NCBI GenBank assembly: GCA_029962745.1
Contig: CM057167.1
Span: forward strand, 20,944,679 to 21,008,678
Direction of reading: 5' to 3'
Source of the DNA: Echinometra lucunter
Lineage: Eukaryota > Echinodermata > Echinoidea > Camarodonta > Echinometridae
DNA length: 64,000 bases
A program made the translations under genes and the position numbers. Positions 20,744 through 31,291 of this stretch are shown here, piece after piece; position 1 is the first letter of the stretch; each line of letters begins with the position of its first letter. Below the pieces are notes generated by a model. It worked only from the letters and a program-made list of their open reading frames with translations, was not told the origin of the DNA and did not search any database.

Positions 20744-22588
20744 CACTGTTCAAAGCAAGATACTTTGTATTACAACAAATTTGCCATCAAATGACAAAAT
20801 GAAACAACTCTGTAGAATGAGTTTCTCAGTAAACGAAGAAAATATGTCACTGTTTTATATGGAAATCTATGGACTTGTGTCCTTTTGATATGTCTATATT
20901 TCAGAAACTGGGGATCATGTGACTTTTATTTTCTTCATCATCATGTAGAACATACAAAAAAGTACACCAAATCAAGAAAAATTCAATTTTGAAAAAAAAT
21001 TGAGTTGCTTTCTTTTGTCATAGGACTGCAGAAATGGTTTTATTCTTTTGGAATAATCCTCCAGTCTAGCACCGAAAATGTCTATGAATTTCAATAAGGT
21101 TATTTGTATTACTGTATTTACTAAAAGCATATGGCAATAGTCAATATCCATTTAGAAGAATAATAAAAGTTACCTGTATTTTGACATCTTTAAGATATGT
21201 CAATTTAAACACACTGCGCAAATGATTATTCACAAGCTGCTTTAAAGAAATGTTTATAGAATACTGCACATTCGTTGTAAACATCTTCATTTGAAAGCCA
21301 TAATCTATAAAACTGAATCATATGCTTTGAAGAAAGAAAAAAAAACATTTCATCAAAATTCCTCTGCACGTGCACCCACCAAAGTGCATACAAACTCCTA
21401 TACATTCCCAATTGATGAAATCATTCTAAGATCAAATTCATTTGGTTAACCTCGTGATATTTTGAGAAAATAAAATTCTTCCCCATTGTCCTCTCATCCC
21501 ATTATGCCAATCGCCGGGGGCAACATTTCCATTTTCATTACGACGAGGGAATAGATGTGCCCGTCCCACGACATGCATTTCAATGAGAACAAATTACACA
21601 TGTGATTCAACCTACCCTTCACAAAAAGCCCTGAAATGACTGGAAAAATTTCTTTAAAATGCTGGAATTTTCTCATTCTGTGCTATCTTTCATTTCATCT
21701 CTTGTGAGTAAGTCATTCCTAGGGATTCCAATTACTGTCTTTTTCAATTTTTCAACTGAAAATTCAAGGTTTCGGATCAAAACCTACAAGGCTGCTTTTC
21801 ACGAGTACACTGCACTTACGTGGGTTCAGGCAGGAAATTTGAAGGAGACATTGGCCTACTCTACAAACTGGCACAGAAAGATTTTTGCCAAACTCTTAAG
21901 ATTTAGTAGCCTTGTTTCTTCATTATCTGTGAATCTTGATCATGCTGCAAAAAAAAAAAATTGTTGCTGTTTGGGATGGATGTATAAAGAATTTGCTACA
22001 ATAATACTTGTTCTCTTTAACTACTTCCAGGGCTTGGGATTTTGGAGTGTTCTAAAAAATTGGCATATTGCTCACATTTTTTTCCATCTTCCTTTCCGCT
22101 CTTCATATGTTTTCTTTTTTCCATTTTGTTCTGAGACAAAGGCAGGTTACCATGATCATATTTCATATGTACATCAAATATACAATACTTATGGCTGACA
22201 GAAATTTTTAAAGCCTAGCCTAGCAACAAAATTGTATTTGTTAAGGAAGGATGAGGAAAGGAGAAGTAGGAGAGAGAGAGAGAGAGGGGGGGGGGGGGGG
22301 GGGGCTTACTGGGATAGACCGTTAGTAGATACAAGTATGGAGACAGTTTGGAGCCAGGGGCATTGCTAGACCATATGGAAAAGGTGAGGATGTGTGGGAT
22401 TAAATTTATCCCAATAATCTCCAAGAAGCACAAAAAATTGCTCCTCAGATATTCTAATAAGCCAAAAAGGACTTCAAAATCCCCAATATACATGTACCAA
22501 CAACAAATTGATAATGTTAGGGGGGGGGGGGGTGTCACACCGCCTTGGAGCGGAAATATTTCTGATAAAGAGATTTGTATCACGTTAC
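20744..22588. other. Intron with homopolymer tracts, nothing coding recognised
   Basis: Contains a (GA)n plus poly(G) tract at about 22270-22304 and a second G run at about 22520-22532. A plus-strand open frame of 179 codons at 21659-22198 has the composition of translated intron (runs of F, S and L, polyA-derived KKK) and was not accepted as a gene. Confidence 0.5.
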
Positions 22589-22690
22589 CTCTGCAGCACG
22601 GCCCTGGATCCTGTCGGAGTGCTCGGGATATTTCCTTTTGAAATACTCCATGATTAGAGGGCTCTCTCTCACTTTGTTCGGAGAACGATT
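22589..22690 (-). CDS. SRCIN1-like: SRCIN1/KIAA1217-like exon: conserved N-terminal helix
   Basis: The 102-bp exon has an acceptor TCTTTACAG (AG at 22691-22692) and donor GTAACG (22587-22588). It enters and leaves in phase 0, 34 codons. It encodes NRSPNKVRESPLIMEYFKRK then YPEHSDRIQGRAAE. The vertebrate match is KRDAFMDHLKSKYPQHALAL, a short conserved block between the RHTV and MSE blocks. As a symmetric phase-0 exon it could be skipped without breaking the frame. Confidence 0.88.
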
Positions 22691-23125
22691 CTGTAAAGAA
22701 GGAAAAAAAAAATATCAGAAAAGACCAGTCAAGCTTACCATCTTATTCAGAGATAGCCTTGGGTTCATTCATGTATGATCTTTCATATAATGATCCACAT
22801 AAATTATATGGCATGATGGTATTATAATACAACTTACTATGCAATCTACTTTTGTTATATTCAATTTCATTTCCGAGAAAAAAGGGTGATTTAAAAAAAA
22901 CCCCTTTGTTATCATACATATTACGTACACTGGTGAATTGGTACCACATAAATTCAAATGCTACTAATATGGACAGATGTTTTGCAGTTTGTACATCATT
23001 TGATTAATTATCATGATATCTTCTATTGCATTACTGCCGTTTGATGCCAAAAAAGCAACTTTTATATTTTTCTAAAGTGACTTTTTCTTAATTTAGGCTC
23101 CTGTTTAGTATGCAAAGACATTAAG

Positions 23126-23532
23126 GTAAAGTCTCCAGTTTTCCACGATACAGAAAACGGAAATATTTCACGGAATTTCGGAAGAACACGGAATTCACGG
23201 AATTTCACTGAAAACATGATTTTTCAGGCCAGAAAATTTTGAATTACATAAAGTACAGTGAAAATCATGAAAAACAAAGCAAAATCCATTAAAACAAGAC
23301 CGTGCATCAGCGGAAAATCTGGATCAAACTGTTCGCAGTGTTTAGCATGTGTTCGCTAAGCTTTATCTGCATACTGCATGTGCGTGTATATTAGGGTAAC
23401 TTACGTTTTTCTAAGATTGTTACCATTTACATTTGCTTTATCACATGTCACCGAAGAACACGGAATTTGAAGTTTAGAACACCGAAGAACACAGAATTTG
23501 CATTTTAGAAAACGGAAAACTGGGGACTTTAC
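23126..23532. mobile_element. TIR element, ends GTAAAGTCYCCAGTTTTCC
   Basis: The left end GTAAAGTCTCCAGTTTTCC and the right end (reverse complement GTAAAGTCCCCAGTTTTCC) are inverted repeats. The interior repeats the words ACGGAATTTC and GAAGAACACGGAATT several times. It encodes no transposase. Length is 407 bp, in the intron between the two most 5' exons seen. Confidence 0.8.
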
Positions 23533-23887
23533 ACTAAGGTCATACAACTCCAATTTCCGAAATATAGACATATAAAGTGGAAGCAATTCCATAGATTTCC
23601 ACAGAAAACAGTGAAATATTTTCTTCATTTAATAAGAAACTCATTCTACAGAGTTGGTTCCTTTTTATCAGTGTAGAACCAGTGTAGAACCAGTAGAATC
23701 AGTGTAGAACCAAGTAGTAGAGTAGTAGAGTAGAAGCAACCAACTTGGGTGCTCATGGCATATACTCATGCTTGTTTGTTGAAAATTTGTTTTTCATCAT
23801 TCAACAATATAAACAATGTTATTACTCTACTTCTTAATATTTTTTCTAGTGTGGATGTTGTTGTAAAAACTTCAAACTCAAACTTAC

Positions 23888-24078
23888 TTTTGGTAATAAC
23901 GTAAGATTCTCTAAGTCTTCTGCATTCTCCACTCCTACAACAGTATGTCTCTTGTTGAAATTATCTCTCCTTGTTTCTCTTCTTTTCACAGCTCCTTGGC
24001 CGGGCAGGCTGTCCGAATCACCCGAGAGAGATGATTGGCTGTTGTACTCCTGGCTCACACGCAACCCTCCTTTCTTTC
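23888..24078 (-). CDS. SRCIN1-like: SRCIN1/KIAA1217-like exon: N-terminal RHTV block
   Basis: The 191-bp exon has an acceptor CATTCCCAG (AG at 24079-24080) and donor GTAAGT (23886-23887). It enters in phase 1 and leaves in phase 0. It reads KKGGLRVSQEYNSQSSLSGD, then a basic stretch AVKRRETRRDNFNKRHTVVG and VENAEDLENLTLLPK. NKRHTVV with the following acidic helix resembles ERRHTVIAAQSLEALSGLQK of vertebrate SRCIN1. It is the most 5' exon that could be assigned. The start codon must lie in an upstream exon ending in phase 1. Confidence 0.85.
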
Positions 24079-24667
24079 CTGGGAATGAGAAAATATAAAG
24101 AGAAATTATCGTTATTGAAATCAATCATCGAATACCAAGCTTTTAGTCAATTGCATCTTACAAATTTCAAAATTCAATCATATCTGTCTGTTTAGATACT
24201 GTATATTGAAATTATCATTAAACACCAACCTTAGAGTCGATTATATCTCAAACATTTCTCAAATTAATCCTATCTGTCTGTCTAGATACTTTGAAATATG
24301 AAATGGGGTGAACAGGAACAAAAGTATGGAAAATTCTTCTGCAACAAGTAAAACTTGTTCATTTGTTTCACTCTGAGCAATGAAATGTAATATAATGTAT
24401 CAAGATCGCTTTTTAAAATGTTCATTCAAATTCACCCTATTTACATTTTGAAGTAGGAGCAACATATCTGACATCACAGAGCATCCTGAATTGCGTATGA
24501 GGTTATGAATGGAGGCATGTACATGCATTCTATCCTAACATAAGAGTATTAAATGAAGTCTGAAAGGAAGAAAGAGTTCTATGTGACAATTGCACTTTGG
24601 GGTTTAATTGTATGAAAGCATTCTTTCCCAGTTTTTATTGTAACACAAGGCCTGCACAATATAGGCC

Positions 24668-24812
24668 ACTTGACTTCATTACATAGTCAAGACATCAATT
24701 GTGATTTCTACCATCATTGATGGGGTGATAAGACCTTGTACTTGACTTCATTACATAGTCAAGACATCAACTGTGATTTCTACCATCGTTGATGGGGTGA
24801 TAAGACCTTGTA
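24668..24812. repeat. Tandem duplication, unit about 73 bp
   Basis: The block from ACTTGACTTCATTACATAGT to GATAAGACCTTGTA occurs twice head to tail, differing at about two positions (ATTGTG/ACTGTG and CATTGATG/GTTGATG). It is recent, and nothing else in the surrounding 24079-25984 was recognised apart from a GC-richer patch at 25225-25435 and a (GA)n tract near 25500-25530. Confidence 0.9.
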
Positions 24813-25984
24813 TCTCAAATTTTAGTGAAAATTACTTTTTTGGATTAAACTCCAGATTATCAGTCAAGTAATGTCTTGTCCAAATCCAAGCTCTCTTACA
24901 ACAAAAACGAAGCCACCACGGCATGTCAAAGGAAAGGCAATCCCATTGCCTATAATGCTTTGGCAGCCATGTTTTTTCACTTTCCTGAACATTTGATTTT
25001 TTTGAGATACGAGGTTTTGACGCCCCACCGACGCCATGGTTATGAACATAACTTAAAATAGATGTACACAGATTGACAAACTAAATTCCTCACATCAATC
25101 ATGACTTCTAATTTGTAACTGAGGAAAATCAAATTGGATAATCACTCCTCCTACATGTACATGTACATGTACATCAAGCTTGTTACATCCTGAAACAAAA
25201 ACAAATCAAATGTCATAACATAACCCTGGCTTTTACAGCCTCAATTTGTGCGAGGATGCTATGCACATTCTGCGCAGGACATTGCTCGCAAATGACCCAC
25301 ATACTCGAACGGGGGGCATTTTCACAGCTTTTCCTCCTTGCCTGCCTGCAACGAAGAACGGTGGGAAAGTTTCTGCTCGTTTGACGACAGTTCTATTCAC
25401 TACGAGCAGAGCTGGTTTGGAGGAAAGCTAATACTACCATAACAAAAGCATCCCAACTTGGCTTCTTTTCATATTCTCCTGTCCTGGTTGTCAGAGGGTG
25501 GGGAGAGAGAGAGAGGGAGGGAGGGGAGCTTGCAGACCCAAACTAGTGAAAAAAAAAATGCATATGGGAGCATAACCAATGCAGCTCTAGGAGTTCTGCT
25601 AAAAATTACTGAAATGGATGAAATATAACTGAATGAAATCTCTTTATATCTATCACAAAAATCTTACAAAACTCATGTGAACAAGAAAACAGTTTCTTTA
25701 AACAATGGGTGCATTAAAGTCCTCTGAAATTGCTAGTAAAATACATGTAATAGGGTCTGAAATATTAGTGCTCTACACTATCACAACACCAGTAACTATA
25801 TGGGTGCAGGCCTGTAGCTATTTTTTTGTTCCAATGACCGAAAAAATTAAAATGGGCCAAACTTAAAGCAACAACATACAGAATTTTTGGAGGTACATGT
25901 GTGTATAACTAAAAATGCAGTCTATGGACTCAGCAATTGCTACATGTAAAAAAGCTGGGCTAAGGGTACACATTACTATTTTGT

Positions 25985-26407
25985 TTAACCCATTCGTGAC
26001 AGACAGTCCACATCATGTGGTTTGGTCTAATAACTTTTAAAGTAGAGCTCCAAAAATCATTCCAAATACATGAGCAGAAAGAGCAAAAATTCTACACACA
26101 CTGTGCCCATTTTAGTTGCATCAATATTTGTTGTTTGATGCTGAAATTTTTTTAAAGGAAAATAAGCATTAAAATCCTTAGATTGGCAATGCAATGAAAA
26201 TGTTGAAATTACTGTTTGTCCCTGCAAATTGGCAACTTTGTGACTTCTCATCATACATTCTGTCAATTTATATTTATTTCAGATACATGACGTTTTATAA
26301 GAAAAATGTAGCAATAAAAGAAAAATGTTGGTGTTGCCAATTTGAAGAATAAACGCTGATCAAATTAGGCTTTAAAGTTTAAATAATTCCTGTCACGAAT
26401 GGGTTAA
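25985..26407 (-). mobile_element. TTAA-flanked MITE, family A, inverted orientation
   Basis: It starts TTAACCCATTCGTGACAGAC and ends CTGTCACGAATGGGTTAA with TTAA at both borders. The interior is the reverse complement of 794-1208 (for example TTTTATAAGAAAAATGTAGC). The open frame across it is a by-product of the repeat and not a gene. Confidence 0.88.
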
Positions 26408-27359
26408 TTGCAAAAACAGAGTCTGTGACCACAGACTACAAGTGTATTAGGGGATGGAGATAGGGAGGGAGGAAGGGAGGGAGGGGTGGAAATGTACATG
26501 CAAAAGACGTGAAGGCATTTCAGTTCAGATTTGAGATGCGGGCGAAATGTACATTGTATGACTATGTCCTTGACTTTGAGTACCTATTGTCGTGAGGACT
26601 GAACTTTGATTTTCACTTGAAAGCATTTGAATCAACGAGCTACTTGTAATCCACTGTTGAAACTCTGTGATTTGATTAAATGAAATGTCTTGATAATACA
26701 TACATACATGTACCTACAGCTAGAAAAAAAGTATATTAGATCAAATTCATATTCTTCTATGTCTCATTCAGTGCACTTAAATTGAGTTAACTAGAAAACA
26801 TACATGGGGCTATGAACTTCCCTGCATGCAAGCCAGATATTTATGTTCCTTCTTTGTTGACTTAAATGAAATGATTTAAGTCAGAAAATGCACAAATGGG
26901 CATATTAAGGATGTGCACAATTTGTTGCCTGTTTCACAAACTGACGTATCCTATGCACGTAAGCTTACGAGTATAAATCTGTTTGCAAATCCAGCGAAAA
27001 ATTATTGATCAAAAGATATGGGGCTGACTATATGGCTTTATCTAGGAGGTACTATAAACTAACATCCCTGGCTTCATCAAGCTCAAAATTTCAACATTAC
27101 AATGATTGGGGCAGGGAGACAATGGCAAGCTAAATCTTTTCACAATGAAATAATGTAGGAACATGTATCAGGCAGAGGGCTGCATGTACCATGTATGGGT
27201 TGGTTAAAACGGGTAGGAGCCGAGTTCAGCTTTTATTTGAACAACTGGAAAATTGACCTCACTGTACAAATTTGTATGGGAGGTAAAGAGTACAATGTGC
27301 CTCTAGTATGTACAAACATTATGTATTTGTACCATATGTACTTGCTAATTGAAGAGAGT
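26408..27359. other. Nothing recognised
   Basis: AT-rich sequence with a GGGAGGGA-type purine patch at 26455-26490. No exon, foldback or tandem repeat was recognised. Confidence 0.45.
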
Positions 27360-27565
27360 TGAACAGAAAGAGATTGGGAGGGGGAGGAAAGGGAACACAA
27401 GAGAGAGGGAGGGGGAGAAAGGGGAGAGGGGAGTGAGAGGGGGTAAATACTAAGTGACTAGGATGGGGAGAGGGAGGAGGGGAAAGAGGGCGAGGGAGAA
27501 AGACAGGGGAGTGTGTGGGTGAGGGATAGAGAGAGAAAGAAAGAGAGAGGCGAGAGATACAATAG
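27360..27565. repeat. Purine-rich (GA/GGGA)n tract
   Basis: About 200 bp of almost pure A and G on the plus strand, with GGGAGGGGGAG and GAGAGAGA stretches. Frames through it on the minus strand give only P, S and L runs and are not coding. Confidence 0.85.
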
Positions 27566-27629
27566 AGGGAGTATGAGAAATAGCAGATGTATGTCACTAA
27601 ATCTCAGATCTTTGAGTTTTCTTTACCAA

Positions 27630-27840
27630 CTGTAGCCACATCAGTATTACTCCTGCTCTTCCTGCAATCAGTTTTACCCCAGCAATGCCAGGTACCTATT
27701 TAATACACCTGGGTTGAGGGGGACACATCTGGACAAAACACCCTGTCCATGGATGTAAGCACCAGGACTAGGCTCTCGTATAAGAGGCAAGATCCTTGAC
27801 CACTACATGTATACCACAGTGATCCCAATGCTCAAGATTG
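27630..27840 (-). mobile_element. Probable SINE relic
   Basis: On the minus strand the block contains CCCAGGTGTATTAAATAGGTACCTGG, similar to CCCAGGTGTAGTAAATGGGTACCTGG in the SINE body at about 10065-10090. It is preceded by GGTGCTTACATCC and GATCTTGCCTC. The tRNA-like head is not convincing. This may be another SINE family sharing the same body. Confidence 0.5.
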
Positions 27841-28503
27841 CAGGATGTGAAAGCAGAGATTTAAGAGGAATATACCAAGCTACAAAAACATGATAATGAG
27901 GTCACAAATTGATTTTGGAAATAGAAAACATCAAAATGTGAAAACAAAGAGAATCTCATAATTCATGGAGTTAAAGCACAAGAAATGCTTCAGTTTGATA
28001 AACAAGGGTTTAGTTATCATTCACATGCACTGTACTACACGGTAATAATACTAAAACTGAAAAAAAGAAAAAAAAAAAAAAAGGTATTGACAATGACGTC
28101 AAGACACAATGTACTCCAAATTGGCAAATCATAAGTCTACGGCACGAAGAAGATCAAATATCTAGCTGACGAGCAACTTTATCTGACAAAGCGGCTTCAG
28201 TTTATCAAAAGCTTTCATATGAAAAATCAATCTGGCTGTGGGCATGTCATTTCTCAAATCAAATGTTTGGAGATGGAAGGAATCAAGGAGTTTTCATATC
28301 AAACCTTTATTCTGTTGGATGGGAATGTCCTGAAAATATCTTTGTATAACAAAATTTGAAGTAAATGGTAATACCTTTATATATGTAATATATATATATG
28401 TATATATGTATATATGTAATACATGTTATGTAAAAATGTGTATCATTTCCCTAGCCATTTCACTGATAGAAAAATCAAGTAGAGTAGTATCTTCTGAGGA
28501 ATA

Positions 28504-28987
28504 CCCCTTTCGCAGTGGGCTCTTCCCTGTTGAAGTTAAGCGGGGAACTTCAATGGGTAAAGGGGAAGAGCCCACTGCGAAAGGCGCAGGTGAAAACTTC
28601 CCCATTGAACTTAAGCGGGTAACTTCTCCACCTCGCGAGGTGGAGAAGAGGTGGTGAAGTTAAGCGGGGAAGCGGTTTACCCGCTTAAACTGCCCACTGC
28701 GAAAGGTACGCTACGAGTTTCCCCGCTTGATGACGTCAGAGGTCAATTCTCATTTCCGCCTAACCGAGATTCCGCCACAGAACTTTCCATTGGATTTCTT
28801 GCGCTGAATGACCCCAGCCTGCTGTACTTCCGGCAGAGCTCAATTGCCCATCTCGCTTTCACCGGGGAAAAGAAGCCAGTGCGAAAGGCGACACTTCTCT
28901 CTTCCCCGGTGAAGTGAGGAATGCGTGCTCGTAAAGTTAAGCGGGGAACTTCAACGGGTAAAGCGGAAGAGCCCATTGTGAAAGGGG
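28504..28987. mobile_element. GC-rich TIR element with nested palindromes
   Basis: The left end CCCCTTTCGCAGTGGGCTCT and right end (reverse complement CCCCTTTCACAATGGGCTCT) are inverted repeats flanked by TA on both sides. Inside is a second hairpin: the left 30 bases are repeated in inverse at about 28558-28588, and CCACCTCGCGAGGTGG at about 28630 is a perfect palindrome. GC content is far above the surroundings. Both strands are open for about 90 codons as a result, but no protein family is recognised. Confidence 0.82.
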
Positions 28988-29127
28988 TAATAGTAAGCAA
29001 TTTCTTCATGTTATCAGTATGATAATACATAGTGTACATTTCAAAGGCCGTATCATTTCATCTGCTCAAAGCATGAAGGACACAAACTTTTTTTTGCATG
29101 GAGATTACGTCCTTCTGGCTCCCAGCA

Positions 29128-29590
29128 GCATACAGTAATACCTGTTATGGCAGTCACCTCTGTATAGCAGCCACCTTCCTACAGTGACCATTAAAATTGA
29201 TTCCAATGGGGATGAATTATCATGTGTTCAAGATCCTGTCTATAGCAGCCACCAGTCTATACAGGTCGTATTTTGCATTTCCCTTGGCGGGAACGACGGT
29301 CAGGTTTTTACACAAGCTGTATCTTGAAATTGATTCTCATGGAGACCAATTAAGTGTTTAAGAACCTGTCTATAGCAGCCACCAGTCTATACAGGCCGTG
29401 TTTTGCATTTCCCTTGGTGGGAACGACGGTCAGGTTTTTACACAAGCTGTATCTTAAAATTGATTCTCATGGAGACCAATTGAGTGTTTAAGAACCTGTC
29501 TATGGCAGCCACCTGTCTATAAAGGCAACCATTTTTGCTTCCCTTGGATGGCCACTATAGTCAGGTTTTTAATCATATACACAAGCTGTA
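29128..29590. repeat. Tandem repeat, unit about 120 bp, 3-4 copies
   Basis: Units share CTGTCTATAGCAGCCACCAG, GGTCAGGTTTTTACACAAGC and ATTGATTCTCATGGAGACCA. Two central units are nearly identical, and the flanking ones are more diverged (CTCTGTATAGCAGCCACC at the left, CTGTCTATAAAGGCAACC at the right). Not coding. Confidence 0.85.
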
Positions 29591-29714
29591 TCTTACTTCA
29601 TAGGTTGGACATGTACACTGTAAAGCCAAACAGACTAACAAAGGAATAAGGTAAGACAGCACATTTTCAATGAAAATGGACAAAGTATTATCATGGCCTT
29701 ATAAATTTGTAAAT

Positions 29715-30210
29715 TTAAAGGCATTGGCTAACTTTGTGAGTAGCTGATTTAAAAAATTTTCAAACTAAGATGAAATATGTGTATGAGTACTTGTATTTGT
29801 ACTCAAAAACCCTGAAACCAACCATAATTTGGAATGAAAAAGTGTAAGTTAGACGCAAACGGCGATTTTATTATCCTTCGTCTCACGAGACAATCACTAA
29901 GAGGACCACTTTGCTTGAATTTGAAAATGCCGTTATGTGCCTCCCGCCGCGTGATACGCCAATACACACAGTATGGTAAGGTGAGTCATACGCGCATGCG
30001 CACTCCTTATGTCTATTCTGTGCAACCAACCGTCGTATATTTTTCAAACATTGGTTCACATTTTTGAAATTTAAAATTACTTCCTGTGGATATTATACTT
30101 TGAAACTTTCAGAATGGTATTTTTACACTGTAACCCTTATGTTTATCCCATTTTCAAGTAACAAAACAAGATTTTTTTAAAATCATAACAATGTTAACCA
30201 ATGCCTTTAA
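29715..30210. mobile_element. TTAA-flanked TIR element, ends AGGCATTGG
   Basis: TTAAAGGCATTGGCTAAC at the left and GTTAACCAATGCCTTTAA at the right are inverted repeats with TTAA at both borders. The interior has weaker inverted similarity (AAAAAATTTTC/AAAAAAATC). Length is 496 bp. A frame inside (77 codons) shows no recognisable domain. Confidence 0.8.
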
Positions 30211-30841
30211 GCGAGTACAGAGTCCATGCATTCCTCTCTCCCTGATAACAAAGGAGATGTCTTCCTTCTAGCCAAGGTGCTAAAAGGGGCTTTTCATGGA
30301 TTTCTCTATGCAAACAAGTTATGCAACTGTCTATATCCTGTGTTAAGGAACATACATTTACAAGGCACAACACCATGAAAATCCCTCATATGTACATGTA
30401 GCCTTTTAATACAAGCCTAACTTCTGCAAGTTCGGCTCAGGGTCCCAGAGCAAGAAGGGCATATCTCACATCATTTAGCACAGTGTTTAACACATTTTCT
30501 CCCTTAATAGACAATAGACAATGTACATATTGTTGTCATTTTTTTACAAACTGACAAATCTGTGCACATGCGCAGGTATGCTTGTTGGAAAAAATATTTT
30601 TAAAAACCGTTGAATCGTGTTTGAATGGCCAGTGCTTCCTTATTTTGTATTAATGTACATGGTAATATACACCATTTTAAAATTAAAGTCATGAGCTTTC
30701 TTTTAATGTATATATATTGATATAGGAAATTATGCAAAGAAAGCAAATTCCATTATTTAAGAACACCTGAATCGAAAATTGTGTTTGCCTCCAATTCACG
30801 TTTCTGCGCACCCCACACGGTTCTCTGGTTCGTAAAACAAG

Positions 30842-31291
30842 ATGGAGACAGAGGAAGAAACAGAACTCCCTACCAAATTTTCATCAAATATTCATAAACA
30901 CCAGACTGTCCAAGATCAGGATGGATGTCACAAACTATTCTTTGTAAAAGTCTCTGAGTTAAATGACCTTTTGACTCTCAACATCAGAATGTCCTGGAAT
31001 CGTGAATCATTCTTCATCTCATCGATTCAAAGGTTCATCTGCAATGGGAGGGCAATGACATTTGCTTTAAACTGTAACAATAGGTACTTTGCACCATTTA
31101 CTCTTACAAGATCCTATTATACGCTCGGCAGAGATCTTTTATGGCATACACCGTATCTCCGCTCTCAGCCTTATCAATATCCAGTATCAGAAGAGGATTA
31201 TGAACCAGTATTGCAACTGGAATGTATGATACTTATTTACTTGTGTAATCAGTGCAAATATCTGAAGTACTTTGATATGAGTCATCGATAG
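30842..31291 (+). CDS. Unrecognised 149-codon open reading frame
   Basis: An ATG in good context (ACAAGATGG) opens METEEETELPTKFSSNIHKH and runs 149 codons without an intron to a TAG. The acidic start and a balanced composition are more gene-like than other long frames in the window. No domain, signal peptide or family was recognised, and there is no clear homologue or second copy here. It could be a single-exon gene, a fragment of a mobile element, or chance. It lies on the strand opposite the main gene, probably inside its 5' intron. Confidence 0.25.
   Translation: METEEETELPTKFSSNIHKHQTVQDQDGCHKLFFVKVSELNDLLTLNIRMSWNRESFFISSIQRFICNGRAMTFALNCNNRYFAPFTLTRSYYTLGRDLLWHTPYLRSQPYQYPVSEEDYEPVLQLECMILIYLCNQCKYLKYFDMSHR

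Larger units (their letters stand above)
1246..24078 (-). other. SRCIN1-like: Partial gene: p140Cap/SRCIN1-KIAA1217 family adaptor
   Basis: Fourteen exons spanning about 22.8 kb join with matching phases (1-0, 0-0, 0-1, 1-2, 2-0, 0-1, 1-2, 2-2, 2-0, 0-1, 1-0, 0-2, 2-1, 1-2), totalling 2575 bp. Order of blocks: RHTV, helix, MSE-GFSR, AIP3 core, ATxPR linker, AMEQQIANL, polyQ, coiled coil. This is the block order of vertebrate SRCIN1 and KIAA1217. One invertebrate gene probably corresponds to both vertebrate paralogues. Vertebrate p140Cap binds p130Cas and Csk and restrains Src; KIAA1217 is the sickle-tail gene. The same role here is inference. Both ends are missing: the start codon exon was not found and the C terminus is outside the window. 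Confidence 0.9.

Noticed and set aside
21659..22198. 179-codon plus-strand open frame
   Set aside because: Composition is translated AT-rich intron (F, S, L and K runs, a polyA-coded KKK and a CCC stretch), with no domain and no splice context. It lies inside an intron of the minus-strand gene.
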